Source: Gaiella sp. (lineage in GTDB: Bacteria; Actinomycetota; Thermoleophilia; Gaiellales; Gaiellaceae). Taken from it: DNA of 64,000 bases. The notes under the pieces are model-generated. The model saw only the letters and a program-made list of their open reading frames with translations, did not search any database and was not told the origin of the DNA. Both the position numbers and the translations under genes were made by a program. This document shows positions 9,967-19,070 of this stretch, piece after piece. Within the stretch, counting starts at the first letter, position 1. Every line of letters begins with the position of its first letter. Location of the stretch: the NCBI GenBank assembly GCA_027493885.1, contig JAOSJZ010000001.1, forward strand, positions 2,598,622 to 2,662,621, read 5' to 3'.

Positions 9967-11208
9967 TCAGCCGACCACGCCGCGAGCGCGAAGCTCGGCG
10001 ATTCCGGCGTCGTCGAGGCCGGCCTCGCGCAGCACCTCGTCGGTGTGCGCGCCGAGCGTGCGCGTGACCGGCCGTGAGGCCGTCGGGGTGCCGCCGAACC
10101 TCGGCGCGGCGCCCGGCTGCGTCAGGCCGCTCTCGTCGACGTCGTAGGTCCCGCGCGCGACGTTGTGCGGGTGCGACGCCGCCTCCGCCAGGCCGAGCAC
10201 GGGCGTCACGCACGCGTCGCGCCCGGCGAAGACGGCACTCCACTCGTCGCGCGTCCGCGTTGCGAACACCTCCTCGAGCCGCGCGCTCATCGCGGGCCAG
10301 CGGTCACGGTCGTGCTGGACGGCGAAGAGCGGATCGTCGGCCAGCCCGAGCCCGACGAGCAGCGCTGCGTAGAACGCCGGCTCGAGTGACCCGACCGCGA
10401 CGTGCCCGCCCTCCGCGCAGCGGTAGGTGCGGTAGAAGGGGGCGGCGCCGTCGAGCAGGTTGGAGCCGCGGCGGTCGACCCAGAGCTCCCGGTCGATGAG
10501 CCCGTAGGTGCCCGCGAGCTGGAGCGCGACACCGTCCGTCATCGCGGCGTCGACGACCTGGCCCTGACCGGTCCTCCCGGCGTGGACGAGCGCGGCTGCG
10601 ATCCCGAGCGCGAGCAGCATCCCGCCGCCGCCCATGTCGGCGACGAGGTTGAGGGGAACGACGGGATCGCAGTCCGCCGGGCCGATCGCCCCCAGCGCGC
10701 CGGCGATCGCGATGTAGTTGATGTCGTGGCCCGCCTCCTGCGCGAGGGGCCCATCCCGGCCCCAGCCGGTCATGCGCCCGTACACGAGACGCGGGTTGCG
10801 GGCCAGGCACGTCTCGGGCCCCAGGCCGAGCCGCTCCGTGACGCCGGGACGGAAGCCCTCGATCACGGCGTCGGCGGCGTCGATCAGTCGCAGCACGAGC
10901 TGGGTACCCTCGTCGCGCTTCAGGTCGACCGTGACCGAGCGGCGGCCGCGGAGCAGGATCGGCATGAGGCTCTGCGTGCCGGCGTCCGAGGGGCGATCGA
11001 CGCGCACGACCTCCGCGCCGAGGTCGGCCAGGAGCATCCCGCAGAACGGCCCGGGCCCGATCCCGCCGAGCTCGACGACACGATGCCCAGCGAGGGGGCC
11101 ACTGCCGGCGTCGGCCGGCGAGACATCCGGTTGCTCTCGGGACATGGGTGCACTGCTGATTCTCTCGTCCATCCGCGGTGTGTGTTGAACGAGCATTCGC
11201 GCGCGCAA
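9967..11208 (-). CDS. CoA-transferase family III / alpha-methylacyl-CoA racemase-like
   Basis: About 392 residues from the first conserved block ([18 protein letters not shown]). The [13 protein letters not shown] segment carries the His and ADMGGGGM the Asp that act as the acid-base pair in alpha-methylacyl-CoA racemases, so racemisation of 2-methyl-branched acyl-CoAs is more likely than CoA transfer. Start is uncertain: ATG codons at 11208, 11172 and 11145 are all in frame, and 11145 leaves the shortest leader before the conserved domain. Converges with the mrp/usp operon; the 103 bases between hold nothing recognisable. Confidence 0.85.
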   Translation of the reverse strand: MRARMLVQHTPRMDERISSAPMSREQPDVSPADAGSGPLAGHRVVELGGIGPGPFCGMLLADLGAEVVRVDRPSDAGTQSLMPILLRGRRSVTVDLKRDEGTQLVLRLIDAADAVIEGFRPGVTERLGLGPETCLARNPRLVYGRMTGWGRDGPLAQEAGHDINYIAIAGALGAIGPADCDPVVPLNLVADMGGGGMLLALGIAAALVHAGRTGQGQVVDAAMTDGVALQLAGTYGLIDRELWVDRRGSNLLDGAAPFYRTYRCAEGGHVAVGSLEPAFYAALLVGLGLADDPLFAVQHDRDRWPAMSARLEEVFATRTRDEWSAVFAGRDACVTPVLGLAEAASHPHNVARGTYDVDESGLTQPGAAPRFGGTPTASRPVTRTLGAHTDEVLREAGLDDAGIAELRARGVVG

Positions 11209-11234
11209 GCCCCGCGCCCGACCGTGCGCATTCG

Positions 11235-11576
11235 TCAGCGCAGCAGCTCTGCGAGCACGATCGCCCCGTTGTGCTCGGTGTCGCGGGCGCCGTAGACGAG
11301 CGTCAACGCCTCGCTCCGGGCTCGCTGTCGCAAGGCATCCAGCTCCCGGTCGCGCTCGGCGAGCTCAGCGCGGTAGCGGCGCCGGAACTCCTCGAACCGG
11401 GAGGGGTCGTGGCCGAACCAGCGGCGCAACTCGGTCGAGGGGGCCAGCTCCTTCGCCCACTCGTCGAGATGCGCCGCCTCCTTCGTCACCCCTCGCGGCC
11501 ACAGCCGCTCGACCAGGACACGGTAGCCGTCGCCCGGCTCGGCCGGCTCGTACGCGCGCTTTGTCTGCACCGACAT
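11235..11576 (-). CDS. DUF488 family protein
   Basis: 113 residues. [25 protein letters not shown] and the [19 protein letters not shown] / [15 protein letters not shown] blocks match the DUF488 (YeaO-like) family, cytoplasmic and of unknown function. I chose the ATG at 11576 rather than an upstream in-frame start because a clean AAAGGAG lies eight bases before it. Upstream of the racemase-like gene on the same strand, 26 bases from its farthest possible start. Confidence 0.85.
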   Translation of the reverse strand: MSVQTKRAYEPAEPGDGYRVLVERLWPRGVTKEAAHLDEWAKELAPSTELRRWFGHDPSRFEEFRRRYRAELAERDRELDALRQRARSEALTLVYGARDTEHNGAIVLAELLR

Positions 11577-11740
11577 CGTTGCTCCTTTCGCTGTCCTCGG
11601 CCACCTCGATCCCGGCGGTGGGTCGGCACGCCGTCTCCTTCGCCGCTCACCGGCGGTACCGGTGAGCGGCTTTGTCACGTAGATACCTTGACCGATCCCG
11701 GCCGCCGACAGCGTCCGAAGACGGTCGCAGCAGAAAGCTC

Positions 11741-12834
11741 GGGGCGCGCCCGCGCCCGCCTCGGGCCCTCTACCGCTCCTACCTCGAGCAGAGCGACGCT
11801 TTCGTCGGTGTTTACTGGCAGCGTTACGGCTGGGTCGCGCCCGGGATGGACGTCTCGGGGCTCGAGGACGAGTACCTGCTCGCGGGCTCGCTGCCGAAGC
11901 TCGTCTACCTCGAGGAGCCCTCCGAGCAGCGCGAGCCCGGTCTCACGGCGCTGCTGGATCGCATCTCGGCCGACGACGTGTCGTACCGTCGCTTCGCGAC
12001 CGCGCAAGAGCTCGCCGACTTGCTGGGTGACGATCGCGCCGTGCTCGTCTCCGAGCGCTTCGCGCACGCGTCGAGCCGTCGCCGGAGCCGGCGCGCGTCG
12101 ATACCCGCCCCGGTGAGCGGCTACGCGCCTCGCGCTGGAGGTCGCCCGGAACGTGAGGGACGACTTCGACAGCGGCGTGGCGGTCGCCCTGCTCGCATCC
12201 GTCCAGGACGCCGACGGCGTCGTGGCCGTGATCGCCGAGGCTGTGGGTGTCCTCGGCGATTCGAGCACACCGCTCCTGGACACGCTCACGAGTCGCCTCG
12301 CCGAGCACGAGCTCTCGTGCTCGACAACATGGAGCGGGTGCTCCGCGCCGCGCGGGCGGTGGGAGAGCTGGCCGCCGCGACGCCCGGCCTCACGGTGCTC
12401 GTCACGAGCAGGGCCCGGCCCGACCTCACCGGCGAGCACTGCATCACGGTGGAGCCGTCCCGCGCGACCGGCGTGCGTTTCGAGATGCTCGAGACGCTCC
12501 GCGAGTTCGCAAGCGAGAGGCTCGACGAGAGGGGCGGAGCCGCCGGCGCACGCGAGCGGCATCTCGCGTACTTCGCCCAGCTCGCCGACGAGGCCTACGA
12601 TGCGCCTCCGGAGGGAAGGGCGCTCGTACGCTCGCGGCTCGACGACGAGCGCGAGAACCTGTCGGCGGCGTACTCGGAGGCCAGCGGGCGACGCCGGCCG
12701 AGGCCGTCCGCCTGGCCGGTGCGCTCGGGATGTTCTTCTCGCAGCGTGGCCTGAACCGCGCCGGACGCGACGCGATCGTGAACGCGCTCGGCGGCACTGA
12801 CGGACCGGGTGATCGGCAAACGACGGAGAGTTAG
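11741..12834 (+). pseudogene. Decayed DUF4062 / NB-ARC ATPase (STAND-like) gene
   Basis: Pieces of one protein are spread over three frames. First comes the C-terminal half of a DUF4062 domain (ARPRPPRALYRSYLEQSDAF, VYWQRYGWVAPGMDVSGLED). Then an NB-ARC stretch (ALEVARNVRDDFDSGVAVAL) in another frame, LVLDNMERVLRAARAVGELA (Walker B) back in the first, and a winged-helix/TPR start (MLETLREFASERLDERG). The N-terminus of DUF4062 and the whole Walker A region are absent, so decay involves deletions and not just base-call errors. Intact relatives couple a DUF4062 sensor to an ATPase. The last part resembles the intact regulator at 33845-36565. Confidence 0.75.
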
Positions 12835-12952
12835 AGGACAGGCTGCCCCGCGCGGTGTGCACGGTTGTGACGCGCAACGCGAGCGATGGGTAACGACCTC
12901 GAGCCCGTCACGCGCAGCTCCGACTCGGCTGCGCACGAGAATCCTCGGAAGC

Positions 12953-13872
12953 GTGGCGACTAGGCCGGAGAATCTCGAACAACGCGTCGTCGATGCGGCC
13001 GAGGCGGCTCTGGTCGAGCGGCAGGTGGTGGGCGCAGTCGACGTGCTCGTTGGTCTCGGCTGGCTGGCGCCCTCCCAGGTGGCCGCCTGGCGCCAGGGAC
13101 GGATCGAGACGCTCGAGGGGGTGCTGACCGTGAGCCCGGCGAAGCTCTCGGCCGCGCGCCGCCTGTTGGAGCAGTGGGCGCACGCTCGGGGACTCTCGGC
13201 GAGCGACGCCGCGTACGTCGCGCGGACTCCCGACCGCCGGGCGCTTCGCTTCAGTGAGAGCGGCGACCCGGGCATCGAGCGCGCTTACCGAACGCACTGG
13301 CTCTCACCGGAGCTCCCCGCCGGCGCGCGGGAGCGGCTGACAGAGCGACAGAGGCGTCCGCCCGAGCTGGTCGTGATCGCTCCGCTCAACGACTGGGCGT
13401 GCACTGCGTGTGGGGGAACGGGCGACCTGTTGATCATGGACACGCCCGGCCCGCTCTGCCTCGACTGCGCCGACCTCGACCACCTCGTCTTTCTGTCCGC
13501 CGGCGATACGGCGCTCACCCGGCGCGCGAAGCGTGCGAGTCGCCTGTCGGCAGTGGTGGTGCGCTTCAGCCGCACCCGCAGGCGCTACGAGCGGCAGGGC
13601 ATCCTGGTCGAGGAGGAGGCGCTCGAGCGCGCGGAGCAGGAGTGCCTTGAGGACGAGGAGCGCGCGCCCGTCGGCGTGAACGGGAAGTCGAGCGTCGCGG
13701 ACGCGAGGACGCCGATCTGCGCGAGCGTTTCTCGGCGGCGATCGTCCGCTTGTTTCCGGGCTGTCCCACCGACTACGACCAGCTGCTGATGGCCGGGATC
13801 GAGCGCGCAGAGGCGCGGGAGCGCGTCCATGGCAAGGTCGAGCACGTACTGGAGCGCTGGCGCCGTCCCTGA
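12953..13872 (+). CDS. DUF2293 family protein (one-base frame break)
   Basis: About 306 residues when repaired. Centre has WACTACGGTGDLLIMDTPGPLCLDCADL (shown here as its Cys pairs: CTAC and CLDC), then VVVRFSRTRRRYERQGILVEE, typical of DUF2293 proteins. The frame breaks at about 13660-13675 (GCGCGCGCCC). In the next frame the expected tail RERFSAAIVRLFPGCPTDY runs to a stop at 13870-13872. GTG at 12953 is the likely start, just before the conserved N-terminus. Function unknown; the paired Cys suggest a metal site. Confidence 0.75.
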
Positions 13873-13900
13873 CCCGGCGGGGCAGTAGGCTGGCGACCCC

Positions 13901-14446
13901 ATGGCACGTACCTGGCTCTCGATCCGGGTCGATCTGGTGTCCGGCCACGGAGAGGACTTCTGGCCGCGGCCGGGCCGCATCTTCGCCGCCGCGCGTCGTC
14001 ACACGTTCGCGCAGCTTGCCGAGGCGATCGACGACGCTCTCGCCCGCTGGGACCGCTCGCACCTGCACGACTTCACGCTCGCCGACGAGACGCGGCTGAC
14101 GACTCCGTACATCGACTGGGAGGACACGGGGCCGGCGCTCGACGACCGCCGCACAACGCTCGCCCGCCTGCGCGCGGGCGAGCAGTTCGTGTACGTGTTC
14201 GACTTCGGCGACGACTGGACGCACCTGTGCACGGTCGGCCCGGAGCGAATCGATCCGCTCGACGAGCTCGGGATCGTCCCCGACCGGCCGCTCCCCTACT
14301 GGGGCTGGGGTTGGATCCCCGACCAGTACGGCCGTCGCTTCGACAACGACGACGGCGAGGCTCCGGTGCCCGAGAACCCCGGCCTCGCCAGTTTGCCGCC
14401 GCTTCTGCCCTGGTGGGGGCGGCAGGAACGCTGGGAACGCGGGTAA
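13901..14446 (+). CDS. Plasmid pRiA4b ORF-3-like protein
   Basis: 181 residues. The block FVYVFDFGDDWTHLCTV is the hallmark of the pRiA4b ORF-3-like family (also seen as a passenger of IS1096-type elements); the N-terminal LSIRVDLV strand also fits. No transposase or terminal repeats are visible near it. Function unknown. Its presence beside a pseudogene supports an accessory region. Confidence 0.8.
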   Translation: MARTWLSIRVDLVSGHGEDFWPRPGRIFAAARRHTFAQLAEAIDDALARWDRSHLHDFTLADETRLTTPYIDWEDTGPALDDRRTTLARLRAGEQFVYVFDFGDDWTHLCTVGPERIDPLDELGIVPDRPLPYWGWGWIPDQYGRRFDNDDGEAPVPENPGLASLPPLLPWWGRQERWERG

Positions 14447-14482
14447 CCGTGGACGCGGCGCACTGTCGTTGAGCGCGCCGGG

Positions 14483-15346
14483 TCAGGCCTCCAGAAGCGA
14501 GGTTTGCGCCTCGCGGGGCTCCGGGTTGGGCGGTTGCCAGCGGCGGACTGCGGCGTTGGCGTCGGCGCGCGCCCGGCGACATGCTGTCTCGGGGCCGTCG
14601 AGCTCGCATAGCCGATCGAGCGCCGCGCGGCGCACACCCGCCTGCGCGGACTTCAGGCCACGCCGAACGAGGCTCCGCCGCCGCTTCTCGTCGAGCACAT
14701 CGGCGGCATCGAGCAGCCCGTGGGTGAGCGCGTCACGATGGCGCGGCTCGAGCCTGGAGGCGGCGCTCAGCAGGTCGTCGAATCGCTCGGGATCGCCGCG
14801 CAGCGCACGTCGCGCCGCCCAGCGATGCAGGGGCGGCTCGAGCGAGGGGCGGTGCTCGCCGAGCGTGTTCTGGTCGACCGTGTAGATGCGGCCGGCGCCA
14901 TCGTCGAGATCGACGTCGAGCCACTGCGGAGAGACCCAGGCGAACGGGTAGGAGATCACCAGCTCGTCCGCAAGCAACGACTCCGCCAGCTCATCCAGCT
15001 CGTCATCGCCGAGCAGGCCGCTCGTTTCGATCCCGGCGATCAGCCTGGCCGTCACCCGATCCCAGCGACGGCAGGTGCACAAAAGCAGCGCGACGAACGA
15101 CCCTGGCAGGTCGCCCGTGCCGTGCACCCGGGCGAGCAGATCGACAGCCTCCCCGTGGCGCGTGCTCGACCTGCACCCGCACGGCGAGGCCAAAAGCCGC
15201 CGGCAGAGCTCCTCCGCGTCGCCGGCTGCGGCAAGCTCCTCGAGCGACGCATCATCGTCCCACAGCACGACGAGAGCGTAGAACCCCGCCCGGACGCTTG
15301 CGTCAAGGCGCCAGGTAGGGGGCAGCACCGAGCCGCTCCGAGACAC
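14483..15346 (-). CDS. Hypothetical protein, alpha-helical repeat-like
   Basis: 287 residues, no family recognised. The sequence is mostly amphipathic helices; the last third (LDEKRRRSLVRRGLKSAQAG, then RRAALDRLCELDGPETACRR) looks like HEAT-type repeats. A Cys cluster (SPCGC, LLCTC) lies in the first third. Converges with the pRiA4b-like gene with 36 bases between stops. Codon use is typical of the surrounding genome, so it is probably a real gene. Confidence 0.6.
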   Translation of the reverse strand: MSRSGSVLPPTWRLDASVRAGFYALVVLWDDDASLEELAAAGDAEELCRRLLASPCGCRSSTRHGEAVDLLARVHGTGDLPGSFVALLLCTCRRWDRVTARLIAGIETSGLLGDDELDELAESLLADELVISYPFAWVSPQWLDVDLDDGAGRIYTVDQNTLGEHRPSLEPPLHRWAARRALRGDPERFDDLLSAASRLEPRHRDALTHGLLDAADVLDEKRRRSLVRRGLKSAQAGVRRAALDRLCELDGPETACRRARADANAAVRRWQPPNPEPREAQTSLLEA

Positions 15347-15616
15347 TCATGTCCCCGCAGCGATCACCAGTCATGAGCCCGCCGGCGGCTCGAACTGGCC
15401 GGAGGTCATCCGTTGCCTCCACAGACGAAGAGACCGCCACAGGGCGCCTTCTTCAACCCTCGATAGCAGATCAGCTAACGGGAAGGCCATTTTGCAGGAG
15501 TTTATGACTGTGGTACATGGCCTCGCCCTGGCGAGTGCTGCCCGTTTGCTGCCCGACCTCGGGCACACTGAGCCTACCCAGGCAACGAAAACGCCGACTA
15601 CCAGGGACTTCGAAAA
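15347..15616. other. Gene-free left flank of the island
   Basis: No convincing coding region. The last 16 bases (15601-15616) match 14 of 16 bases at 28270-28285, just inside the other island end, so similarity extends past the tRNA-derived core. Nearby in-frame text resembles the end of an integrase like the one at the other boundary, which could mean an older element's remnant. Confidence 0.45.
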
Positions 15617-15662
15617 CGGGAGCGACGGGACTCGAACCCGCGACCTCCGGCGTGACAGGCCG
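15617..15662. repeat. attL: 46-base copy of the tRNA-Asp 3' end
   Basis: Identical to 28286-28331, covering the discriminator base, acceptor 3' strand, T arm, variable region and anticodon stem side, then diverging. The fragment lacks the D arm and 5' acceptor strand, so it is not a functional tRNA. This is the displaced target sequence left by site-specific integration. Confidence 0.9.
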
Positions 15663-15828
15663 ATCAAGGGCTTCCACGACCTTCCCTGGCTCGGCCCGGA
15701 AAGGCCCGATTAGCAGGAAGTTCGCTTAGACGCACGGGCGGCGAATCCACGGCCTTCCATGGGGGTTCCGGCGGGTCCCGCCCCATCCACACCCCATCGC
15801 TGTAGTGCCTTCTGAGACAACGGGTTTC
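15663..15828. other. Left end of the island (no gene)
   Basis: 166 bases between attL and the first gene's stop. Apart from the repeat at 15781-15800 no coding or structured element is evident. Confidence 0.5.
15781..15800 (+). repeat. Candidate integrase arm-binding site, left
   Basis: Twenty bases identical to 28207-28226, in the same orientation. The unit holds CCCCATC twice with CACA between, a typical look for arm-type sites of tyrosine integrases. It lies 118 bases inside the left core. Confidence 0.5.
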
Positions 15829-17937
15829 TCAGGCAAGCTGCGCCGCAGGCGCTGCCCAGTGCGACTTGATGTATTCGCTCGCCTCCTTGACGCCGAGAGG
15901 GCGGCTCGTGTTTCCGGCCCTCACGTAGAACTCTGACCGGTCGCCGTCCTCGACGAATACCGGCGACGGGTAGCGCTCGCAGGCGGCGACGGCGACCGTC
16001 TTCCCGTCGATTTCGCTAAAGGTCAACTCGACGCCTGGGTTCTTGTCCTCGCCGAGGTACGAGCCGATTGCGTTCCGGAACGTCAGCTCGAACCCGTCAC
16101 GGTTTCCCTTGGCACCGAGGCTTTCGAAGTCCTTGTCGAGTCCGAGCACCTCCCCGTCATCGGCGACGCCGATCAGGAGTGTGCCCCCCTGGCTGTTCAT
16201 GAAAGCGGCGAGCGTCTTTGCGACGACCTTGGTGAGCGCCTTGTTCACCTGGTTCTCCCGGTAATCCCAGCGAAGCGAGGACTTGTACTCGACCCCGAGG
16301 CTCTCGCCGCGGGCGATCAGGTCGTCGATCGTCGTGAGCGGCTCCGGCTCCTCGGCGATCAGGCTCTCCATGAACTCGTTGATCCCGTCTGCGATCAGCC
16401 GCCGTCGCTCGGCCAGGAAGTCCTCGAACCGGTCAACGCTCCAGAGTGACTCGTCCATCGGCACAAACTGCTCGGCAAGAGCGCCAGGGAAGCGCTCTTC
16501 GACGTCGCGGAGGTAAGCAAGCGGGTCGGAGTTCGAGATCTTCAGGTTCGCCTGCTTGGTAAGGAAGGCGAGGTTCGCGATCTGGTTGACGATCTGCTTG
16601 TGCGTGTTGTCGGTCGAGGTGTAGCCGGACTTGTAGAGCACCGACTGCGGGAAGATGTGGTGCGCCTCCAGCCCGAAGATCGCGCCGGCTCCTTTGGAGT
16701 AGAGCGGTGCGCCGTTGAACCAGTCACGGCCCCCGCGTGACCGGGCGACGATGTAGGTCATCGGGTAGAAGGTGCTCATCTGACCGGCGCGGTCGAGGTC
16801 GGCCGCCTGGACTTTGATCCGTCCGCGCTCGCGCACGAGGTTCTCGCGGAGCCGCGACGGAGGATCAGGCTCCGAGAGCGCCCCGAGGTCGGCGTTCAGC
16901 TTCGTCTCCGAGGAGCCGCTGTAGCGGCCCCACATCAGCGCTGCGTACATCCAGTGCAGGAAGTCGCGCTTCTCGCGCTGGGAACTGAAGGTGCCGCCGT
17001 TACGGGCAACATGCACGATCAGCGGGTAGAGCGGGAAGGGCGTCTTCAGGTGGCGGCTCTGGTCGATGTAGGCATCGCCGCGCAGGACGTTCACCAGGTA
17101 TTCGAGCGCCTGCTTCCCTTTCGCCCACGACTCCTGCACGGTCTCGATCGGTGTCGTGTAGAGCGAGTCGTATGTCCCCGAGCCGGTCGCGACGGTCGCG
17201 GCGATGCGGGTGTAGACATCGAGCTTGAAGTCGAAGTGATGCTGGGCAAGCTCGGCCTCGGCGGCCCTGAAGCTCTGCCGGGCCTCTGGCCACGAGGCGC
17301 AGATGTGGGCGAGCGCGAGGTCGGAGGCGCTCAGGCGCGTTCCCTTCGAATTCACGAGATTGAAGATCTCGACCGCTCGGTTGATGTCCTCCTCGGCGAT
17401 CGTGTCGATGTAGTAGGAGTAGCCGGTGATCGCGTCGAGCTTCTGGAGCTTGTCGAAATTGGCGAGGTACACCTCGCTCTCGGCGTTGTGCGCCGCGAAG
17501 AAGGCGGCGACGCCCTGCCTGAAGAAGTCGGTGACCGGGATCCACTCGGCGCGGCCGTTCATTGCCTGCTTCTTGTAGTACGCGAACTCCTCGCTCTGGA
17601 GGTTGAAGTAGAGGTTGAAGAAGAGCTTCTCGCCCTCGTAGAAGGGCGGCGCCTCGCCGGTGACGAGCGTGTAGATACTCGTCAGGCGCTGCTGTCCGTC
17701 GAGGATCAGGTTGAAGTACTTGCTGTCATCGCCGACCGGAGCGCCAGCTCTGACGAGGCCCGGATCGGGTGTCTTCCAGATCAGGAAGCTGCCGGTCGGG
17801 TAGCCGCGGTAGAGAGAGCGCATGAACTCGCGCACCTGAGTCTGGCTCCAGACGTAGCCACGTTGGAACTCGGGAAGGATCATCTGCCGCTTGTCGATCT
17901 CCGAGATCAGGTCGCGGATCGTGAGCTGTCCCTGCAC
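15829..17937 (-). CDS. DUF262 (GmrSD-type) / HNH / AlbA_2 (Schlafen-type) fusion protein
   Basis: 702 residues. Residues 1-250 are a DUF262 (ParB/Srx-like fold) domain: LPEFQRGYVW near 21 and LDGQQRLTS at 79-87, the nucleotide-binding motif of GmrS-like proteins. Residues ~400-480 hold a GmrSD HNH nuclease part (EAHHIFPQS at 424-432 and NQIANLAFLTKQANLKIS). Residues ~540-665 are an AlbA_2/divergent AAA-4 domain (GVEYKSSLRWD, AFMNSQGGTLLIGV). Related DUF262 nucleases cut modified phage DNA; adding the AlbA_2 domain, found in Schlafen-like proteins, suggests nucleic-acid binding or RNA targeting. ATG start at 17937, single gene, first of the island cargo. Anti-phage function is inferred. Confidence 0.88.
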   Translation of the reverse strand: MQGQLTIRDLISEIDKRQMILPEFQRGYVWSQTQVREFMRSLYRGYPTGSFLIWKTPDPGLVRAGAPVGDDSKYFNLILDGQQRLTSIYTLVTGEAPPFYEGEKLFFNLYFNLQSEEFAYYKKQAMNGRAEWIPVTDFFRQGVAAFFAAHNAESEVYLANFDKLQKLDAITGYSYYIDTIAEEDINRAVEIFNLVNSKGTRLSASDLALAHICASWPEARQSFRAAEAELAQHHFDFKLDVYTRIAATVATGSGTYDSLYTTPIETVQESWAKGKQALEYLVNVLRGDAYIDQSRHLKTPFPLYPLIVHVARNGGTFSSQREKRDFLHWMYAALMWGRYSGSSETKLNADLGALSEPDPPSRLRENLVRERGRIKVQAADLDRAGQMSTFYPMTYIVARSRGGRDWFNGAPLYSKGAGAIFGLEAHHIFPQSVLYKSGYTSTDNTHKQIVNQIANLAFLTKQANLKISNSDPLAYLRDVEERFPGALAEQFVPMDESLWSVDRFEDFLAERRRLIADGINEFMESLIAEEPEPLTTIDDLIARGESLGVEYKSSLRWDYRENQVNKALTKVVAKTLAAFMNSQGGTLLIGVADDGEVLGLDKDFESLGAKGNRDGFELTFRNAIGSYLGEDKNPGVELTFSEIDGKTVAVAACERYPSPVFVEDGDRSEFYVRAGNTSRPLGVKEASEYIKSHWAAPAAQLA

Positions 17938-18030
17938 TCGCCCTCCTTGGTCGCGTTCGATCTGAAGCTATCGGCTGGAAGGGGAACAAGTGGAACTGGA
18001 GGGGTGAGCGTCGCGCTGTAGTCGCCTACC

Positions 18031-18618
18031 TCATCCGTCGGGGAGAAGGATTTCGAGGACGCGCGGCTTTCGTTGGCGTGCGGCCTCCTGCTCGAGTTGC
18101 CGGCGCGTGAGCAACCCGAGGTGCAGCGCTTCCCGGGCTGCCATCGCTGCCTGGTCGGGTTGGATCCTCTCGGCGATGTCGACGAGCGTCCGCGGCGGTG
18201 CTGTGACGGGCATAGCGTCTCCCCAAACCGAGGCGACTCCCTCCTCGTCCGAACGGGTGTGGATGACGACACCTGGCGGCCGACGGAGCCCCCGGTGCCT
18301 GCGGGCGACAAGCAAGTGGACCTCGTCAGGGACGTTGTTGCTGAGGTCGAGTAGCAGGAGGGCGCTCTCGTGCGAGACGATTGCTTTGTCCATTCCGACC
18401 GCCATCCACTTCTCGCGAATGTCGTCGAACTGGGAGCGTGGGAATCCCCAAACGCGGTAGAGCCCTCGCCGCACGCGCTCGAATCGTCCCTGCCGGACGT
18501 GATGGTTCAGGAGCTGCGAGCTGACCCCGTACCCGCGCGCCTGCCGCGCGGTGAAGTAGCCGCTCTGCTGGTAGGACTCGGCCTCGAGGCCGCGCACGTT
18601 CGGGAGAGTGTCATGCAT
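18031..18618 (-). CDS. AbiEi-family (type IV antitoxin-like) protein, orphan
   Basis: 195 residues. N-terminal wHTH (GYFTARQARGYGVSSQLLNH, residues ~20-40; RRGLYRVWGFP) followed by the AbiEi-type C-terminal domain (SHESALLLLDLSNNVPDEVH; RTLVDIAERIQPDQA). AbiEi normally represses and counteracts an AbiEii nucleotidyltransferase encoded next to it; here no such gene is adjacent. The nearest nucleotidyltransferase is 7 kb away with its own XRE partner. A TATACT box six bases before the ATG suggests a leaderless transcript. Confidence 0.82.
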   Translation of the reverse strand: MHDTLPNVRGLEAESYQQSGYFTARQARGYGVSSQLLNHHVRQGRFERVRRGLYRVWGFPRSQFDDIREKWMAVGMDKAIVSHESALLLLDLSNNVPDEVHLLVARRHRGLRRPPGVVIHTRSDEEGVASVWGDAMPVTAPPRTLVDIAERIQPDQAAMAAREALHLGLLTRRQLEQEAARQRKPRVLEILLPDG

Positions 18619-18621
18619 AGA

Positions 18622-18634
18622 ACAAGTATAACTT
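18622..18634 (-). promoter_or_regulatory. -10 box for the AbiEi-like gene
   Basis: On the minus strand TATACT ends six bases before the ATG at 18618, putting the transcription start at or next to the start codon. No consensus -35 hexamer is evident. The surrounding AT-rich stretch stands out from the genome. Confidence 0.5.
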
Positions 18635-18687
18635 TATCTTTGCGGACATGAGCCGTCGTGACGGCTTCCCACGAAGGGGGCGCTGAG

Positions 18688-18930
18688 ATGGGAGTGACCG
18701 ATAACCCCATGCATCTGCTCTTGGAGGTGACAGGTGAGGAACTGACGCTTCTCTGCGAAGCGCTCGACTCACATGTCTACTGGCAGCTTTCCGACCGTTA
18801 CTACCGGAATGACGGATACGTGCGGGAGCCCGGTTCGGACGATGCTGAAGCGGTTGCCGCGATCAGGGCGACGAGTGCGCTCGAAGAAAAGCTTCGGGCG
18901 ATCGAACGTGGGATCAGCCTGCCGACGTAG
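18688..18930 (+). CDS. Small acidic protein of unknown function
   Basis: 80 residues, no family recognised. It has the composition of a real small protein: LLLEVTGEELTLLCEALDSH then SDRYYRNDGYVR and a helical C-terminus. ATG at 18688 is preceded by GAAGGGGG at a good distance; GTG at 18658 is a less likely start. Divergent from the AbiEi-like gene with a shared AT-rich spacer, so the two may be co-regulated. Stop is 140 bases before the methylase start. Confidence 0.6.
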   Translation: MGVTDNPMHLLLEVTGEELTLLCEALDSHVYWQLSDRYYRNDGYVREPGSDDAEAVAAIRATSALEEKLRAIERGISLPT

Positions 18931-19070
18931 TGCGCCGCTCCTCGCCGGTGTCGGAGATGACACGCGCCCTCGACTGTCCGGCGAGAAACAGGTCGAGGAA
19001 CTCGGCTGCGCCCGCGAACGCCTTGCGCCTCCTGCGACTGTCGACCGGTCCCGATTCTAAGATCGCGACA

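Noticed and set aside
13901..14446. An IS1096-type insertion sequence
   Set aside because: Only a pRiA4b ORF-3-like gene is present, with no transposase or terminal inverted repeats.
15617..15662. A second tRNA-Asp gene at the left boundary
   Set aside because: Only the 3' part is present; acceptor 5' strand and D arm are missing, so it is an att copy.
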